Assembly: GCA_016125255.1 (NCBI GenBank)
Contig: WGMD01000001.1
Span: 62,001 to 126,000 of the forward strand
Source: Planctomycetota bacterium
GTDB lineage: Bacteria > Planctomycetota > Phycisphaerae > Phycisphaerales > Zrk34
DNA length: 64,000 bases
Direction: 5' to 3'
In this document: piece by piece, positions 23,788-32,614 of the stretch
Position numbering within the stretch: the first letter of the stretch is position 1
Layout: each line of letters starts with the position of its first letter
Position numbers and translations under genes: made by a program
The notes under the pieces: generated by a model
The model's input: the letters and a program-made list of their open reading frames with translations, nothing else
Databases searched by the model: none
What the model was told of the DNA's origin: nothing

Positions 23788-26211
23788 TCACGGACCGGGA
23801 ATTTCGAGTTGGGCCTGTTTGCCGGCCTCGGTGTCGGGGTAGAGTTTGATGATCATTTCGAATTGGCGGCGGGCGATGTCGGGGTGGCCGGTCTGCTTGA
23901 GGGACGCGGCCAGATCGTAGAGGCGCTTGGCGTCCTTCTCGCGTTCGACCTTTCGATCGACTTCGCGGATGGCCTCGAAGTTCTTCATGGTCTGCCTGTT
24001 GCTCTCGTAACCGTCGATCCATTGCTGGGCGATCTGGGCGGCGGGCGTGTTGTCGTAGTTCTTGACGATCGCGGTGTAGGCGACGTAGGCGTCGTAGTCT
24101 TTGCCCTGGGTGCGGAAGCGGTCGGCGGATTCGAGCTGGCGCAAGGCGAGCGCGGAGCGCACGTCGTCACGAGACAACTTGGCGGAGTTGTCGGGCAGAT
24201 GAAGCGGCGCGACCTGCGGGCGAAGCGCCTCGGCGAGCGCTTTGACCGCTTCGCTATTGGCTTCGCTTCGGTTGAGCCGCGCCACGTCCTTGGCGCCGTC
24301 GCCTTCGGGGGCCGCGAGCGAGGCGAGGCGGGTGACACTGTCCTCGGGCGTCCGGCCATCCTTGCGGGCCTTAATCCAGTCGATGTACGGCTCGATGCCG
24401 GCGAACTGCTCAAGGAACTCGTTGAAGACCTTGGTCTTCACACCCGGGGCGCGTTCGATGTATTTGAGTCGTGCGTGATACACGCGGCCAGCTTCGACCC
24501 GCTGCTTGTTGGTCGGATCGTTGAAGACGGTGTTGAGTTGATCGGTTTGGGGGCGGAACTCGGGCAGGTCGCCGTAGAGGCCGAAGAAATTGCGCAGCTC
24601 AAGATTGCCCTCGTAAAGCTCTCCGCGGTCGAATTCAGCGAGGATTTCGCTGAAGCGCGTGCGCGCCGGGCCGACGACGAACTCGTAGAGCAGTTTGGCT
24701 TTGTCGGCGTCGGTCCCGGAGCCCCCGATGATCGGAGCGGCGTCGATGAGCGCGGCGCGAATCTTCTTGTCGCGGATCATAGTGTAGATCGAGCGTAGTT
24801 TCGGAGATAACTCGCCGAAGCGGACGCCGGCGATGCGCGGGTAGCCGCCGTAGACGTACAGATATCGGCGTGATGAGCAGAGGATGTAGCCAAGGCAGGC
24901 GTTGGAGATGATGCGGGTATTGAGGTAGGAGTCGCCGCCGTTGTTTTCCTTGCCGGGGGCATAGTCTGCGGAGAAGTCGGGTTGGCGGCAGAGCGTAAAG
25001 TACCATCGCCACTCGTCCATGTAGGCGCGGAAGCCGTCGGGGTCCGTCGCGGCAAGCGAGGCGAAAGCGGGTGCCATAGCCGGTACAGTGAAAGCATGAT
25101 TCTCACGCACGGATTTGGGATTGTTCTTGAGCCAGCTCGCCCATCGTTTGCGATAGTCGGGTTCGATATTGGCGACATAGGCCGCGAGGATGGTCTGGCC
25201 GGTTCGACCATGGCCCTGGTGATCGTCGGAAGCCCAAGCGTATCCGACTCCACCCCCACCCCCGGTGCAGTCCTTGAGCCACTTCAATGAGCGGTTCCAC
25301 GCCTCGTCAGGAACCTTCGCGCCGCACTCGCGCGCCATCGCCCAGAACCACATCACGCCGCTGGTCACGATGTTCAGGCCGCCGCCATTGTAGGTCACCG
25401 GCAGGCCCCCGTGGCCGAACCGGCCGGTCTGTTTGTCCTGGTTCTCGACGAGTCTGTCAACGCGTTCCTGGATCAGCGGGAGCACCGACTCATCCTGCGT
25501 CGCCAGATAATATTCGCAGAGGAAGATGCCCGAATAGAAATGGGCCCAGTTCCAGTCGGTGACGTTGATGCCATTTCTACGGATGCGTTCGACGATCTGC
25601 TTGACGTTCTCGTCGTACTTCGAGTCGCCGGAGCCGAGCAATGTAAGTCCCGCCCACGCCATGGTGGTATAGTCCGCTCCAGCACTGTAGCCGGTCCACC
25701 AATACCCGTCACGCTGGGTCGCCGCCAGAAAACGACAGATGCCGTCGAGATACGCCTCGGACTTGGCGCAGTCGTAGGGCCAGGTCTTGCTCAGTGGGGG
25801 CTGACGCGGGATGTCAATGGTGATCTTCGTCTCCGACCCGTCACGCAGCACAGTGAGCACGAGGCCCGCTTCGCCCTCGGAGCGCGACTCGCTGATTTCG
25901 ATCTGATCGCCGAGAACGCGCTGCGGACCGTCGCCGCCGGTATTCGGATCGCTGTTGGCTTTGGGAAATTTAACGCCATTCGCCGCGATGATCAGGTCGC
26001 CGACCTTTAGTCCCCCCTTGGCACCAGGCGCGTTGGCGTCAAGTTGCGTGACCTTAAACTCGGCGGTGTCGTATGCGACGGTTCCATGACCGCCGATCGC
26101 GCCGAGCGGGTACGTCGCCCACAGCACGCTTGGAGTGACGAAGACAAAGAGCGCAAGAAACGCGACCGTTACGATTGCGCTATGTTGACGGACCCACGCA
26201 TGACATTTCAC
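23788..26211 (-). CDS. DUF6288-type exported protein with PDZ domain and alpha/alpha-toroid
   Basis: An 807-residue exported protein. A signal or anchor helix (about residues 10-35) is followed by a PDZ-like domain (about 40-135, 'GGLKVGDLIIAANGVKF'). A long alpha/alpha-toroid-like domain follows, with repeated motifs such as 'DGYWWTGYSAGADYTTMAWA', 'GRFGHGGLPVTYNGGG' and 'HGRTGQTILAAYVAN'. A helical C-terminal region with TPR-like spacing ends at residue 807. This matches the DUF6288 family common in planctomycetes, whose activity is unknown. The GTG at 26211 (AAAGG 7 bases before it) gives the natural signal peptide. Confidence 0.75.
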   Translation of the reverse strand: MKCHAWVRQHSAIVTVAFLALFVFVTPSVLWATYPLGAIGGHGTVAYDTAEFKVTQLDANAPGAKGGLKVGDLIIAANGVKFPKANSDPNTGGDGPQRVLGDQIEISESRSEGEAGLVLTVLRDGSETKITIDIPRQPPLSKTWPYDCAKSEAYLDGICRFLAATQRDGYWWTGYSAGADYTTMAWAGLTLLGSGDSKYDENVKQIVERIRRNGINVTDWNWAHFYSGIFLCEYYLATQDESVLPLIQERVDRLVENQDKQTGRFGHGGLPVTYNGGGLNIVTSGVMWFWAMARECGAKVPDEAWNRSLKWLKDCTGGGGGVGYAWASDDHQGHGRTGQTILAAYVANIEPDYRKRWASWLKNNPKSVRENHAFTVPAMAPAFASLAATDPDGFRAYMDEWRWYFTLCRQPDFSADYAPGKENNGGDSYLNTRIISNACLGYILCSSRRYLYVYGGYPRIAGVRFGELSPKLRSIYTMIRDKKIRAALIDAAPIIGGSGTDADKAKLLYEFVVGPARTRFSEILAEFDRGELYEGNLELRNFFGLYGDLPEFRPQTDQLNTVFNDPTNKQRVEAGRVYHARLKYIERAPGVKTKVFNEFLEQFAGIEPYIDWIKARKDGRTPEDSVTRLASLAAPEGDGAKDVARLNRSEANSEAVKALAEALRPQVAPLHLPDNSAKLSRDDVRSALALRQLESADRFRTQGKDYDAYVAYTAIVKNYDNTPAAQIAQQWIDGYESNRQTMKNFEAIREVDRKVEREKDAKRLYDLAASLKQTGHPDIARRQFEMIIKLYPDTEAGKQAQLEIPGP

Positions 26212-26418
26212 CGAACAACCTTTCAATTGGTGATATGTAAAAAGACCGGGATGACCCATCTGCTTGAAAATCCCTCATACCGTTTGAACGGACATTTTCC
26301 AAGACTCGCTGCCCATGAGGATTCCATCGTCGATTCGAGGGTGACATCGGGTCTCGCCGAGGATGCGGAGAGCGTCGAACCGGATCGCTGCGCCCGCGTG
26401 GTTTATGCTATGGGCGGC

Positions 26419-27150
26419 TCAAGGCGCCCAGATGGCGGCGAAGTAGGCGTAGTCGGGGCTGTTGGGGGCGGGCGTACCGAACCAGCCGAGGGAGTTGGTC
26501 TGCGGATCGCCGAAGCGGTAGAAGACGACATGCCCATCGGCAAAGCTGTGGGGGTTGCCGCCGCCGTGGCGGTCAGCGGGCCAGTCGATCCAAACATACG
26601 AGAGGGGTCCGCTGTGCGGATCGCCCAGCCAGAAAGAGCCGTCGTTGTATCCGCGCGGATCGGAATCGTCGAGAAAATCCAGACGTTTTGACGGATTGAC
26701 GATCGCGCTCACCGAGCGGGCGGGATTGAGATAACCACTCAAGTCGAGCGGGACATGGCCATTAAGATAGGTCCCGATGGAATAGCTGCGGATGTAGTCA
26801 ACTCGGTTTTCATTGGGGCAGCGATAGATGGCCGCCTGTTTGCCGATGTAGGTCCACAAACTTCCATCGCTCATCGTCTTGATCGTTTCGGGGATCGTGT
26901 CATTGAGCACCCAGCAGGTCTCAGCAGGCACGTCCGACCAGCCCGCCGTCTCAGCGCCAGGCAGACGCATGAAATGATCGGAAGTGAAACCGATCTGCGC
27001 CTGCGTGAGCTGACGCTGATTGGACATACACACGGTGATGCGAGCCGCCTGGCGGGCGGCGCTCAGGCTCGGCATCAGTATCGCGATCAGCAGGGCGATG
27101 ATGCTGACGACAACAAGTAGTTCAATCAGTGTGAAGGCGTTTTTCCGCAT
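26419..27150 (-). CDS. Pseudopilin-like protein (prepilin leader, H-X9-DG motif)
   Basis: A 243-residue protein. The prepilin leader 'NAFTLIELLVVVSIIALLI' (residues 4-22) carries the peptidase site and Glu5. The exact H-X9-DG motif appears as HGGGNPHSFADG near residue 195. ATG 27150 has AAGGGA 6 bases upstream; the frame is open 54 codons earlier without protein-like sequence. It follows the autotransporter-repeat gene on the same strand, with three perfect inverted repeats between them. Likely part of the secretion or surface display system, as with the pseudopilin at 6933. Confidence 0.87.
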   Translation of the reverse strand: MRKNAFTLIELLVVVSIIALLIAILMPSLSAARQAARITVCMSNQRQLTQAQIGFTSDHFMRLPGAETAGWSDVPAETCWVLNDTIPETIKTMSDGSLWTYIGKQAAIYRCPNENRVDYIRSYSIGTYLNGHVPLDLSGYLNPARSVSAIVNPSKRLDFLDDSDPRGYNDGSFWLGDPHSGPLSYVWIDWPADRHGGGNPHSFADGHVVFYRFGDPQTNSLGWFGTPAPNSPDYAYFAAIWAP

Positions 27151-27281
27151 GGGGATCCCTTCTTGGCGGTCAATCCGCAACCGAGGATGCGTGATGCGTT
27201 GCGTCGCGTCGCGCCGATGAGACTGTGACCTGGAGGATGTCGCCGTCATCACGATAATGGGGTGTATGTCAGCACAGAACA

Positions 27282-27367
27282 TTTGAACGCGTTCAAAATA
27301 CGTTTGATCCACTTTCGCGGATCAAACGTCTTGTCATCGCCCTGCCGTTTGCCTGAAACATTCAGGC
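27282..27367 (-). promoter_or_regulatory. Three consecutive perfect inverted repeats in the pseudopilin leader
   Basis: The 256 bases between the PEP-CTERM-like gene and the pseudopilin gene hold three perfect repeats: GCCTGAA/TTCAGGC (27351-27367), ACGTTTGATCC/GGATCAAACGT (27300-27329, 11 bp) and the gapless 16-bp palindrome TTTGAACGCGTTCAAA (27282-27297). The last looks like a dimeric regulator operator, the others like RNA hairpins. None has a strong T-run, so simple termination is unlikely. Confidence 0.55.
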
Positions 27368-27406
27368 CTCTATCCGCCAGGATTAGAAGGCGCGAGCGGT
27401 GTCATC

Positions 27407-28933
27407 TCAGTACGCAATACGGTCGTGCGCTTTGTCAGCGCGACCGGATGACGACGGACGATTCATACCTTTTCGACGGCGCATCGCGGCGATCATCAGC
27501 AGGGCCAGCCCGCCCGGAAGGGCTGCGGGAGTGGGGACGGCCGCCACCGTCACGAGCAACCGGCCGGTGCCGCTGAAAAAGGTGTCATTGATATGCGTGG
27601 CGCCGGACCCGCTGGCGCCCCACGTTCCAGCGGCCTGCTGGACGCCGTTGAGGAACAGGGCGCCGATGGTGTCGATGCCGCCAAAGTTGAGATTGAACGT
27701 AGCCCCGGACGCCACGAGCACATTGGCCAAGTCCGCCAGATACGTCTGATTGATGCTCAGCGTGCCGGCGCTGATGGTGGTATCACCGGTATAGGTGTTG
27801 GAGCTGGTCAGCGTGAGGGTTCCGGCACCGAGCTTGGTCAGACCGCCTCCACCGCCGCCGTTGAGCAGGGCCTGGGCGATGGTGATGTTGAAGCCGTTGG
27901 TGTCGATGATCGCCCCGCCGCTCTGAACATTGGCAGCGCTCAGACCCGACATGAAAGCGGCGTTGGTGCTGCGGGCCTTGAGCGTGCCGCCGTTGAAGTT
28001 GAAGGTGGCGGTATCGGAGGCGTTGGCCTTGTTCATGCTGTCGAGCGTCAGCGACCCGCCGTTGAGATTGACGGTCGACGTCTGGTTGGAACCTGCGGTG
28101 TGGCCGAACTGGAGAGTGCTCAGGGTCACGGCGGCCGTGCCGCTGACATTGAGGATACCGGTGCCGCGGGTGGCCAGGACGGTAGTGCCGGCGGTGGAGG
28201 TGAACGTGCCGCCGCTGAGGTTGAGCGTGCCGCTGCTGCCGGTGCCATCAGCGATCCAGAGCCCAAATGTGCCGCTGACGTTTACGGTCCCGCCGGTCTG
28301 ATTGAACACGCCAGCGCCGGCGTCGCCCACCATCATGCCTGCGTTGCCGCCGGTGAAGGCGATGCCGCCGGTATTGAGCGTGAGGGTTCCAGCGTTCACG
28401 TTCACGGCTCGATTTGTATTGTTCACGGTGGCGGTGATCGTCCTGCCATCCAGTTGCACCGTGCCCGCGTCGATTACAAATTGATTCGCCTGGAAGTTTC
28501 CGGCGCCAGACAGGATGAGCTTCCCGGCGTAGCCGGATTTGCCGAAATGGATGGTGTTGGTCCCGGCTTTGGTCAAACCGCTTCCGATCGTGGCCATCGC
28601 GCCGTCGACAACATAGAACGCCGGCGTGGTCGGGTTGCCGATCTGGATGACACCACCGGTCAGGTTGTAGCCATTAGCGTTGAACGTCAGGGAGTTTGCG
28701 TTCTCTGGACCGGCATTGACATTAACCACTCCGCCGGTTCCCTCGAACACCGCGTCGTTAAAAGCACCCCATGTTACGTTGTAGGGGCCGCCGCTCGCGT
28801 TGCTCCAGTTCATGGTGGCATTGTCCCATGGGTTGGGCCCTCCGGCATCAGTGAAAAACTGATTTGCCGCAAACACCGGGACGGCGGCAAAAGAAAGGGT
28901 CAGCACGACGGTCATAGCGACGACGAATTTCAT
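27407..28933 (-). CDS. Autotransporter-associated beta-strand repeat protein with PEP-CTERM-like tail
   Basis: A 508-residue secreted protein. The signal peptide is about residues 1-23 (MKFVVAMTVVLTLSFAAVP). The body is a long beta-helix of G/N/T-rich repeats, with autotransporter-associated strands such as 'LTKLGAGTLTLTSSNTYTGD' near 385. The tail 'VPTPAALPGGLALLMIAAMR' plus RRKG resembles PEP-CTERM, with VPTP in place of VPEP. It is unusual in continuing 17 residues past the basic cluster. Its ATG overlaps the stop of the FecR-LamG gene (ATGA), so the sigma-FecR-surface protein set is one operon. It is probably the surface product controlled by that signalling pair. Confidence 0.85.
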   Translation of the reverse strand: MKFVVAMTVVLTLSFAAVPVFAANQFFTDAGGPNPWDNATMNWSNASGGPYNVTWGAFNDAVFEGTGGVVNVNAGPENANSLTFNANGYNLTGGVIQIGNPTTPAFYVVDGAMATIGSGLTKAGTNTIHFGKSGYAGKLILSGAGNFQANQFVIDAGTVQLDGRTITATVNNTNRAVNVNAGTLTLNTGGIAFTGGNAGMMVGDAGAGVFNQTGGTVNVSGTFGLWIADGTGSSGTLNLSGGTFTSTAGTTVLATRGTGILNVSGTAAVTLSTLQFGHTAGSNQTSTVNLNGGSLTLDSMNKANASDTATFNFNGGTLKARSTNAAFMSGLSAANVQSGGAIIDTNGFNITIAQALLNGGGGGGLTKLGAGTLTLTSSNTYTGDTTISAGTLSINQTYLADLANVLVASGATFNLNFGGIDTIGALFLNGVQQAAGTWGASGSGATHINDTFFSGTGRLLVTVAAVPTPAALPGGLALLMIAAMRRRKGMNRPSSSGRADKAHDRIAY

Positions 28934-30495
28934 GGCAATCTCCTATCGCCCGGATTGATATTGTTTTCCGCCGATGGGCGAGATGGGTCGGAAATGGTGT
29001 GCGGTTGAGCCGGTTTGCCGGCAAGATACATGGCGTTAATCTGCTGAGCGGTCATGGCGTCGCGGCTGAGCAGCACCTCGTCAAAGCGAGCGTGCAGACC
29101 GCGAAGTAAGGTGTCGAAGTCCGCCGGGACGCCCGTCGGGTTCCAGTTGCCGATGCGCGCCGGGCCGATGGAAATCTCGCCCCGCTGGTCGGGCGGGACG
29201 ATTTCGTGGTGGACGAGCTGGCCGTCGCGGTAGAGGTCCACGAAGCCCGCGACGTGATCGATGACCACGGTAAGGTGCACCCACCGATTGAAATCCTCAG
29301 GTCCGATGAGCACGGGCGTCTTGATATCGTTAGCGCCGATGAAGGCGCAGGCGAAGCGGCCGTCACGCGTCAGATGAAGGTGCATGCCTTGGGCTACGCC
29401 GTCCGTGGCGAACAGGTCGTTGAGGTCGTGGTCGAACGACTGGACATTGACCCAGGCGGCGAAGGTCAACTGCATGAACTGGCCGGGGATGTCGACCGCC
29501 ATGTAATCGTCGCGGCCATCGAACGCCAGGGCAGGTTTGCCCGCGAAACGGCCATCGGCGCGTTTCGGATCGCCGCCCAGCACACCAACCGGGTGCTCGT
29601 CCGCGAACGACTCGTACAACAGCGTGTCGCTGTCGCTGCGTAGCGACTCCGCGAACTGCTTCCATCGTTCGTAGGCGTGTTCATCGGCAAACGCCCCGCG
29701 CATCGGGTCGATGCTTTCAACCTGTCCGCGGACGAAGCGGATCGCTTGACCAGCGATGAGCTCGTGCGATTCGCCCGCGAATTCAACACGCACGCGGCCT
29801 TGAAACACATCGACATCGGTCGAGGCGTCGGGGGCGACAGACGCGCCGAACTTGGTGCCCAGGTCGATAATGCGGATGCCATCCGGCAACCCGACGGCGA
29901 AACCCTGAACATCATGCGGCACATCGAAAGTCGCCGAGCCATGGGTCAGCGTCGCAGACTGATTCGAGTGCATCGCCAGCGTGGTATTGCCGCTGAGCTT
30001 GACCGAGACCCGATTCGTCAGCAGCAGTTCCGCTGAGCCGGACTTGATGGAATAGGTTCCCGGGCGGTAAAAGCCGCCCTCCACGGCCGGCTGGTCATCA
30101 ACGAACAGGTCGCCGGTGGATTCAATCAGGGTGGCGAATGAAGGCGAGCGATCCGGATTCGATGGATGCAGGTCGGCAGAGGGCGAGGGTCGGTACAGGA
30201 GCAACACCGCAGCCGCCAGAACAACCGCCGCGGCCAGACCCAGACCCAGCCCCATCCATCGCAGACGTCCGCCGCTGACGCGCGCGGCCTTTGAATGAGT
30301 CGCCGGCTGATCTTCCCACTTTCCAACCATTCGACTCTTATCCAGGCTCTGAAGGTCGCTCAGAAGCATCGACTGGCGCATCACTTCCCGGGCGAACGCC
30401 GGATCCGATGCGACGCGGGCCGCAAACGCATCGGCCTCCTGAGGCGAAGCGGAGTCGCTCAGCACGCGATCGATCAACGCAATGTCATCGCGCAT
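28930..30495 (-). CDS. FecR-type anti-sigma/sensor protein with C-terminal LamG domain
   Basis: A 521-residue membrane protein: an N-terminal cytosolic helical region (about 1-70), one membrane helix (about 76-98), an exported FecR domain (about 140-250, 'LPDGIRIIDLGTKFGASVAP') and a LamG/concanavalin-like domain (about 330-500, 'LAFDGRDDYMAVDIPGQFM', 'WVHLTVVIDHVAGFVDLYRD'). It probably senses a polysaccharide outside and signals to the adjacent ECF sigma factor. The start lies 2 bases after the sigma stop codon (TGAGCATG), and the stop overlaps the next gene's start. This FecR-LamG architecture is frequent in planctomycetes and Verrucomicrobia. Confidence 0.87.
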   Translation of the reverse strand: MRDDIALIDRVLSDSASPQEADAFAARVASDPAFAREVMRQSMLLSDLQSLDKSRMVGKWEDQPATHSKAARVSGGRLRWMGLGLGLAAAVVLAAAVLLLYRPSPSADLHPSNPDRSPSFATLIESTGDLFVDDQPAVEGGFYRPGTYSIKSGSAELLLTNRVSVKLSGNTTLAMHSNQSATLTHGSATFDVPHDVQGFAVGLPDGIRIIDLGTKFGASVAPDASTDVDVFQGRVRVEFAGESHELIAGQAIRFVRGQVESIDPMRGAFADEHAYERWKQFAESLRSDSDTLLYESFADEHPVGVLGGDPKRADGRFAGKPALAFDGRDDYMAVDIPGQFMQLTFAAWVNVQSFDHDLNDLFATDGVAQGMHLHLTRDGRFACAFIGANDIKTPVLIGPEDFNRWVHLTVVIDHVAGFVDLYRDGQLVHHEIVPPDQRGEISIGPARIGNWNPTGVPADFDTLLRGLHARFDEVLLSRDAMTAQQINAMYLAGKPAQPHTISDPSRPSAENNINPGDRRLP

Positions 30496-30497
30496 GC

Positions 30498-31052
30498 TCA
30501 CGCCCGAACCTCCGAAAGCCGCTGCTCGATGCACAGGCGAAGCCCGATGCGAATCCGATGCAAAAACACGGTGATGCTGTTGGGGGTCGCCGACTCATGC
30601 GTGGCGATTTCTTCGATCGGCCGCTCCTGCTCGTATCGCATCGTAAGGACTCGACGCTGGCGCTCGGGCAGCCCCTCAATGCAATGGCGAAGCGCTTCAT
30701 GCCGACGTCCCCCCTCATGGGCAACGCCGATCGCGGCATCGGCCAGACTCGCCAGCACGGCGTCCCCGACCTGTCGCCGATTATCGCCCAGACGCCTCTG
30801 GTAGCCCATGACCTTGAAGCGGGCGATTGCGATGGTCCAGGCAAGAAAATCGGTCCCACGCGTAAACTCAGCAAGCTTCTGAAGGGCTGTCAGCGCCACG
30901 TCTTGCAGTAAATCATCCACCGCCGCCGGATCATGAACCGTCGCAAACAGAAACGCGCGAACCGAAGGCATGGCCTCCGTCCAATGCTGGGCCATGAATT
31001 CGGCTCGATCCTGATCTGGCGGAAATGGCGGTTGCATGTCTATACGTTCCAT
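30498..31052 (-). CDS. ECF RNA polymerase sigma factor
   Basis: A 184-residue sigma-70 family protein. Region 2 holds 'VDDLLQDVALTALQKLAEFT' and region 4 ends with 'LPERQRRVLTMRYEQERPIE' followed by a helix-turn-helix ('EIATHESATPNSITVFLHRI'). It resembles the sigma group of Rhodopirellula and Verrucomicrobium linked to FecR proteins. Start codon options are 31052 and 31037; neither has a strong Shine-Dalgarno sequence. It heads the operon sigma, FecR-LamG, surface protein, preceded by a near-consensus promoter. Confidence 0.87.
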   Translation of the reverse strand: MERIDMQPPFPPDQDRAEFMAQHWTEAMPSVRAFLFATVHDPAAVDDLLQDVALTALQKLAEFTRGTDFLAWTIAIARFKVMGYQRRLGDNRRQVGDAVLASLADAAIGVAHEGGRRHEALRHCIEGLPERQRRVLTMRYEQERPIEEIATHESATPNSITVFLHRIRIGLRLCIEQRLSEVRA

Positions 31053-31156
31053 CCGGAGGCGGGACCTTCCGCCTACACCAAGATTGCGCAACCGACGCGA
31101 ATATTACATCGAGAGTCGCCAAATACAGGACCGTGAGAAAAAAATAGCCATAAAGT

Positions 31157-31185
31157 ATTATATTGAAGAACTTTACGCGTGACAA
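31157..31185 (-). promoter_or_regulatory. Sigma-70 promoter of the ECF sigma operon
   Basis: On the minus strand TTGTCA (31185-31180), a 17-base spacer and TATAAT (31162-31157) give an almost perfect promoter about 105 bases before the sigma factor start. The surroundings are AT-rich, unlike the rest of the window. The remaining 250 bases to the next plus-strand gene contain a TATACT at 31352 as a possible -10 for that gene and nothing else that I can identify. Confidence 0.85.
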
Positions 31186-31434
31186 AATCTTTTGTTTTCC
31201 TGCCTTCTCCCGCAGTGGAACGCCCAAGGCATCTACAATTCCGACATTCACGAATCCGACGGCCCCACATCGCCATCTTGGTGCATTCGGCGCTGCCAGC
31301 GGCCAAGACCGGCGGGTCGCAACGAAGTTCAGTTCACCGGTATCGTGTGGGTATACTCACCGGATTCCCATTGTCGTGTGACCGCTGCGTTGTTCTGACG
31401 GCAATGATATCGCTCCTAATGCCAAGGCCCTCGC

Positions 31435-32361
31435 ATGCACGTACAGACAACCATCGACCCCGAAGACTCCGCGATCCTGAATTTGCTGTCCGGTGCGCCG
31501 CAGCGTTGGACGTCCTTGGAGGCCGATGCGATGACATCTGTGGAAGAACGGGCGCTGCAACAGCTAACTGGCGCGGCGTTGGTCGAGCGACGATTTTCGG
31601 TTCGTTTGTCGCTGATCGGCCATCCGGTTCGGCTAGATGTGATGACCACGGCCACGGGCGAGTATGGTCTGGGCGAGGCGATGGAGCCAGTGTTGCGACG
31701 GGCGTGGGAACTGTGGAAGGATTTCTACCATGAGCATTCCGCGACGGCGCCCGAGGGCAAATTGCGTTTCTTTTGCGAGCAGACTGAGCCGCAGCAGTGG
31801 CAACTGACGCCCGAAGGCGTGCAGGCCCAGCAGGATGCGGCGGATGGTCAAACCAAACGAGTACTCGATTTTGTGCAAAAGCGCACGGCGGTGTTTTACG
31901 GATTGACGGTGCGCGGCTACGGTCGCGCCGAGCGAATCGAGCAAAACCAACAGCAGCAGTCGCCCACCCAAGTCGAAGTGACCAACATGGGCGAAGTGAG
32001 CGGTCCGCTATCCCAGATGGCCACTATGATGGAGCAGTTCTTCGAAAAGCTGGACACTGCGAAACAGCCCGCCGACGACATGGGCGAAAAGCGCGGCACG
32101 CGTGGTCCTCAGCGCATGAACCCGAATCACGCCTGGCGATATCTGAGTATGGTGCAGGCCTGGACGGAGGTCCAGCGACAGAATAAGGGCAAGCCGCAGC
32201 GCCAGCGAGAGTCCAAACAATCCTTCGCTCGCAAACAGGGCATCTCGGTCCGTGACCTTGACGCCATGCTGGCGTGGTATCGCAAATACCAGAAGCAGGA
32301 CTGCTTCCCCGACGATCCCCAGACGCTGACGCGCGACCAACTCGACGAACTGTTCGCATAG
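31435..32361 (+). CDS. Hypothetical element protein with a winged-helix-like N-terminus
   Basis: A 308-residue soluble protein with no family I can name. The N-terminal third reads like a winged helix (ILNLLSGAPQRWTSLEADAM, about 14-33). The middle is helical and Gln-rich, with a possible coiled coil around 150-210, and the C-terminal part is basic (KGKPQRQRESKQSFARKQG) and may bind DNA. AAGG lies 9 bases before the ATG. It is the first gene of the plus-strand block that includes the primase, origin and integrase, so a replication-accessory or regulatory role in the element is plausible but unproven. Confidence 0.65.
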   Translation: MHVQTTIDPEDSAILNLLSGAPQRWTSLEADAMTSVEERALQQLTGAALVERRFSVRLSLIGHPVRLDVMTTATGEYGLGEAMEPVLRRAWELWKDFYHEHSATAPEGKLRFFCEQTEPQQWQLTPEGVQAQQDAADGQTKRVLDFVQKRTAVFYGLTVRGYGRAERIEQNQQQQSPTQVEVTNMGEVSGPLSQMATMMEQFFEKLDTAKQPADDMGEKRGTRGPQRMNPNHAWRYLSMVQAWTEVQRQNKGKPQRQRESKQSFARKQGISVRDLDAMLAWYRKYQKQDCFPDDPQTLTRDQLDELFA

Positions 32362-32614
32362 TTCGAGACGGTTCCGCATCCATCATGAAAAAATATTCCG
32401 CCACAACTGCGCCTCGCGCAGCAGCCATCTCTTTCTATATAGATGGACATTTTCTACTGGGGGCACGTTCATCTCGGACTCCTGCCGCCATTTCAAGCGG
32501 GACGAAAAAACTGTTCGCGGCAAATATAGAAAAGGGAGGGACAACGTGTTTTTTCATCCGCGTTGTTTCATCGAGGGAATCACAGTCAGCCGCCACCCCA
32601 AAGGAGCCCTGCGC

